Assembly (NCBI GenBank): GCA_012513625.1
Contig: JAAZBW010000157.1
Location: 1 to 9,568 of the forward strand
Source: Actinomycetales bacterium
Lineage (GTDB): Bacteria; Actinomycetota; Actinomycetes; Actinomycetales; Actinomycetaceae
Length of the DNA stretch: 9,568 nt
Direction: 5' to 3'
How positions within the stretch are numbered: the first letter of the stretch is position 1; the number at the start of each line of letters is the position of its first letter. The position numbers and the translations under genes were made by a program. The notes below the pieces were generated by a model that saw only the letters and a program-made list of their open reading frames with translations, was not told where the DNA came from and ran no database searches. Positions 7,756 through 9,568 of this stretch are shown piece by piece.

Positions 7756-9113
7756 CCGTCCGTTCCGGTGGTCGGGGCGGGGGTGTTCGCGTTCACGGGG
7801 GTGGTCGGCTCCGCGGGGGCCACGGAGGCCGCCGGAGTCTCGAGGCCGGAGGTGGGAGCACCGAACAGGCCACGGTTCTCGGAGTTCAGCGCCGTGTACA
7901 GGTAGTACGCGGAGCCAAGCACCAGGAGCACGAGGATCACGCGCCAGATGTAGGTGGCCACGCGTGAGGAGCCGCCGGTTGCCGAGAGGACGAACTTCGG
8001 CAGCGGCACCTCCTCGTGCACGGCGCGTGCGGTGTGCACGGCCTCCTCCGCCGGCGGGGGCTCGGACTCCGCGCGTTCCCATCCGCCACGGGCGGCTCCC
8101 ATGGCCACCAGTGCGCCCTGGTCTTCCGCCACCACCTCGCACTCGAGCGTTTCCGAGAGCCTCTCCTGGACGGAGGGGATATGGGATGAGCCCCCCACCA
8201 CGAGGACCGCATCCATCTCCTTGGCGGCGAGCCCTGCGCCCTCGATGGTCTCGGAAAGCGTGGTCACGGTCTGCTCCAGGTGGTTCTCGATCAGTTTCTC
8301 GAAATCGGTGCGGGTGAGCCGCACCATCGCGGGTCCGTCCGTGCCGGGGGCCGGGATGGTGACCGCCCTCTCCGAGGTCAGGGCCTCCTTGGCCCCGGTG
8401 CACTCGCGCCGCAGCGCCACGAGTGAGGCTCCGGTCACGCCGCCGGGGGAGGCGAGCGAGGCGAGCACATGGTCCACCACGGCGTCATCGAAGTTAGCGC
8501 CGCCCACGCGGCTCCCACCCGTCTCGTCGAGGACCGTCCAGTCCGTGGCGTCACGGCGGAGGACGGTGGCATCGAACGTGGTGCCGCCCAGATCGTAGAC
8601 GGCGAGCGCGCGTCCCTGCGGCACCCGGCGCCTGCTGCCCCGGGCCGCGGCCTCGGCCTCCGGCATCAGGTGGAACCGGCCCGCGTAGCGGGAACCGAGC
8701 GCGTCCTGCACGAGAGCCACCCGGAAGGGGCCCCAACCCGCTGGGTAGGTGAAGGTGACGTGTGCCGGCGGCTCGCCCTCCGCCGTCGTCACGGTCTCGA
8801 TGACGGCCGTGGCGAGCCTCGCGTACGCATCCTCGGCCGGGATCTGTTGGCTACCGACGACGAAAGGCACATCATCGCCAATCCGGCGTCTCACTCCGGA
8901 GACCAGGTTCTGGGGCTCGGTGGCGCCGCGGGAGGCGGCTTCCTCGCCGAACTCGAACCGGCCGTCCGCGGTGACGGCCACTAGTGCGGGGATGTGGGGC
9001 GCCGCGGAGCCGAGGGGGACGGACTCAATCTCCGGGATCCCGCTGGAGGAAGTTCGTGCGGTAGCCGCGTGTATCCGGCTCGATCCAATATCGACGCCCA
9101 ACAAATACGTCAT
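7752..9113 (-). CDS. Membrane-anchored Hsp70-type ATPase lacking a substrate-binding domain
   Basis: This 453-residue member of the Hsp70/actin-fold ATPase family keeps the nucleotide-binding motifs: phosphate-1 LGVDIGSS at 5-12, phosphate-2 DLGGTTFD at 174-181, GGANFDD at 204-210 and the adenosine motif VVGGSSHIP at 305-313. The ATPase domain ends near 345. There is no room for the usual beta-sandwich and helical lid of DnaK (about 640 residues). Instead a charged Pro/Ala linker leads to one transmembrane helix at about 387-408 and a 45-residue Pro/Thr/Ala-rich tail. With the ATPase domain inside, the tail would lie outside the membrane. An in-frame TGA sits 27 bases before the ATG at 9113 with no other start codon between, so the start is fixed. 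The preceding G-run is a distant, weak ribosome site. First gene of the operon; its stop overlaps the regulator start. An ATP-dependent switch signalling to the regulator is an inference, not a known function. Confidence 0.87.
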   Translation of the reverse strand: MTYLLGVDIGSSRIHAATARTSSSGIPEIESVPLGSAAPHIPALVAVTADGRFEFGEEAASRGATEPQNLVSGVRRRIGDDVPFVVGSQQIPAEDAYARLATAVIETVTTAEGEPPAHVTFTYPAGWGPFRVALVQDALGSRYAGRFHLMPEAEAAARGSRRRVPQGRALAVYDLGGTTFDATVLRRDATDWTVLDETGGSRVGGANFDDAVVDHVLASLASPGGVTGASLVALRRECTGAKEALTSERAVTIPAPGTDGPAMVRLTRTDFEKLIENHLEQTVTTLSETIEGAGLAAKEMDAVLVVGGSSHIPSVQERLSETLECEVVAEDQGALVAMGAARGGWERAESEPPPAEEAVHTARAVHEEVPLPKFVLSATGGSSRVATYIWRVILVLLVLGSAYYLYTALNSENRGLFGAPTSGLETPAASVAPAEPTTPVNANTPAPTTGTDG

Positions 9114-9417
9114 GCAGGTAGTGCACCCCCCAGTGTGTCAGCCGCCGTGCGATGGCCCTCTCCCAAGCCACCGCCACGGCGGCGATGCCCATCACACTAA
9201 ACAACTGTTGGGTACGGCGGCGAGCCCCTGGCTGTCCACCAAATGAATAGTATCGCCATCCAACGGTGGGTTCTGCGATGGGGGCCCTGACCAGCCGGGA
9301 TGTCCTGTACCAGATTGGCGCAGCCGGTTCGAATCCTGTCCTTCCCAGCCTGGCGGGCGGGCTACTTCGCAGACTTGGCAGCGGGCGGGCTACTTCGCGG
9401 ACTTGGCGGCGGGCGGG
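9114..9417 (-). promoter_or_regulatory. Intergenic region, probable promoter of the Hsp70-led operon
   Basis: No gene is visible in these 304 bases. On the minus strand, bases 9190-9260 are clearly richer in A+T than the surroundings, as promoters in high-GC actinobacteria often are. Two -10-like hexamers can be read: TACTAT at 9252-9247 and TAGTGT nearer to the gene, around 9200. Neither has a good -35 element at the right distance, so the exact promoter is not assigned. CAACTGTTG near 9203-9211 is a small imperfect palindrome that could be part of an operator. The right half holds a tRNA-like fragment and tandem repeats, listed separately. Confidence 0.35.
9317..9347 (+). other. tRNA 3'-end-like fragment
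   Basis: GGTTCGAATCC at 9326-9336 is a perfect match to the universally conserved core of the tRNA T-arm. It is followed by seven bases and an A where the acceptor 3' strand would be (CCTTCCCA, 9340-9347). GGCGCAGCCGG, just before it, looks like a tRNA D-arm. The expected 5' acceptor strand and an anticodon arm are missing, and the middle T-stem pair is mismatched, so this is not a working tRNA. It may be a remnant left by deletion or by integration of an element at a tRNA gene, or it may be chance. Confidence 0.3.
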
Positions 9418-9436
9418 CTACTTCGCGGACTTGGCA
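9353..9436. repeat. Three tandem copies of a 28-bp unit at a gene 3' end
   Basis: Units lie at 9353-9380, 9381-9408 and 9409-9436, head to tail without spacers. They differ at only two positions, 9371 (A in the first copy, G in the others) and the last base of the second copy. The third unit contains the stop codon and the last six codons of the neighbouring minus-strand gene, so the other two are duplicates of that gene's end that now lie downstream of its stop. The unit length is not a multiple of three. Low divergence points to recent slippage or unequal exchange. Confidence 0.9.
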
Positions 9437-9568
9437 GAGCGGGCCTTCAGGCGCACCTGCATGAAGCTGCCCTCGGTGCGGGTCTCGAGGTACGGCTGGT
9501 CCGCCACGAGGGTGGAGAGCTTGCGGTGGCCGAAGTCACGGGCGTCGAAGTCCGTGTGCGTGCGACTC
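9418..9568 (-). CDS. C-terminal end of a probable NYN/OST-HTH (LOTUS) domain protein, partial
   Basis: The last 50 codons of a minus-strand gene are seen; its start lies beyond the right edge. The peptide contains FDARDFGHRKLSTLVADQP, then a short strand pattern (YLETRTEG, SFMQVRLK) and a basic tail ARSAKSAK. The order of an Asp-Phe-Gly-His-Arg-Lys-Leu turn, a helix and two beta strands is characteristic of the OST-HTH/LOTUS winged helix. That domain often closes bacterial NYN-domain (PIN-like) ribonucleases and binds RNA. The catalytic part is outside the window, so the full domain content is inferred. The gene runs in the same direction as the Hsp70 operon but is 304 bases away, and the AT-rich stretch and repeats between argue for separate transcription. 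Its last codons sit in a tandem repeat array. Confidence 0.65.
   Translation of the reverse strand, partial: SRTHTDFDARDFGHRKLSTLVADQPYLETRTEGSFMQVRLKARSAKSAK

Noticed and set aside
4786..7905. Open frame of 1039 codons on the plus strand, antisense to the regulator
   Set aside because: Its composition (very rich in Arg, Gly, Ala, His and Asp), the lack of any domain and its exact opposition to a well-supported gene mark it as a by-product of GC-rich codon use.
7756..8403. Extra 216 residues at the N terminus of the regulator frame
   Set aside because: This part overlaps the Hsp70 gene fully in another frame, is Arg/Gly-rich in the manner of shadow translations in high-GC DNA, and the P-loop domain starts normally after the ATG at 7755.
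9165..9185. Small inverted repeat CCGCCACGGCGG as an operator or terminator
   Set aside because: The stem is only five pairs, of simple GC composition, in a region where such matches are expected by chance.
9353..9436. CRISPR array
   Set aside because: The 28-bp units are directly adjacent with no spacers, and they derive from the end of a coding gene.

Overview
The window is about two-thirds G+C, and its coding frames show the strong third-position GC bias of a high-GC Actinomycetota. The gene content fits this: both proteins of a dynamin pair match the mycobacterial IniA/IniC architecture, and one protein carries an IniB-type N-terminal domain. A non-mycobacterial actinobacterium, perhaps of the Micrococcales, is my inference. 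No single sequence settles the genus.

Layout. Bases 1-47 hold a near-perfect terminator hairpin that most likely ends a gene lying to the left. Bases 80-3549 (plus strand) hold two translationally coupled dynamin-like GTPases, iniA-like then iniC-like. Facing them and ending 22 bases away is a minus-strand operon. In transcription order it reads: a membrane-anchored Hsp70-type ATPase (9113-7752), a large P-loop/LuxR-type regulator (7755-5188, ATGA overlap), an IniB-domain protein (5091-4198) and a four-helix membrane protein (4180-3572). Bases 9114-9417 are non-coding. They carry an AT-richer stretch that probably includes the operon promoter, a tRNA T-arm-like fragment, and three tandem 28-bp repeats running into the 3' end of a neighbouring gene. 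That gene (minus strand, cut by the window edge) ends in what looks like an OST-HTH/LOTUS domain, as found in NYN-domain RNases.

How the genes may work together. In Mycobacterium tuberculosis, iniB-iniA-iniC is the isoniazid-inducible cell-envelope stress operon, and the large LuxR-type regulator IniR is encoded beside it. IniA is a dynamin-like protein shown to cut membranes. This window holds counterparts of all four parts, rearranged into two convergent units. Two parts that I do not know from the mycobacterial operon are added: an Hsp70 ATPase domain that ends in a membrane helix instead of a substrate-binding domain, and a small four-helix membrane protein. My inference is an envelope-stress or membrane-remodelling module. 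In this model the Hsp70-like ATPase and the P-loop regulator sense or transduce the stress, the IniB-like and four-helix proteins act at the membrane, and the dynamin pair remodels it. The extended module is the most interesting content of the window.
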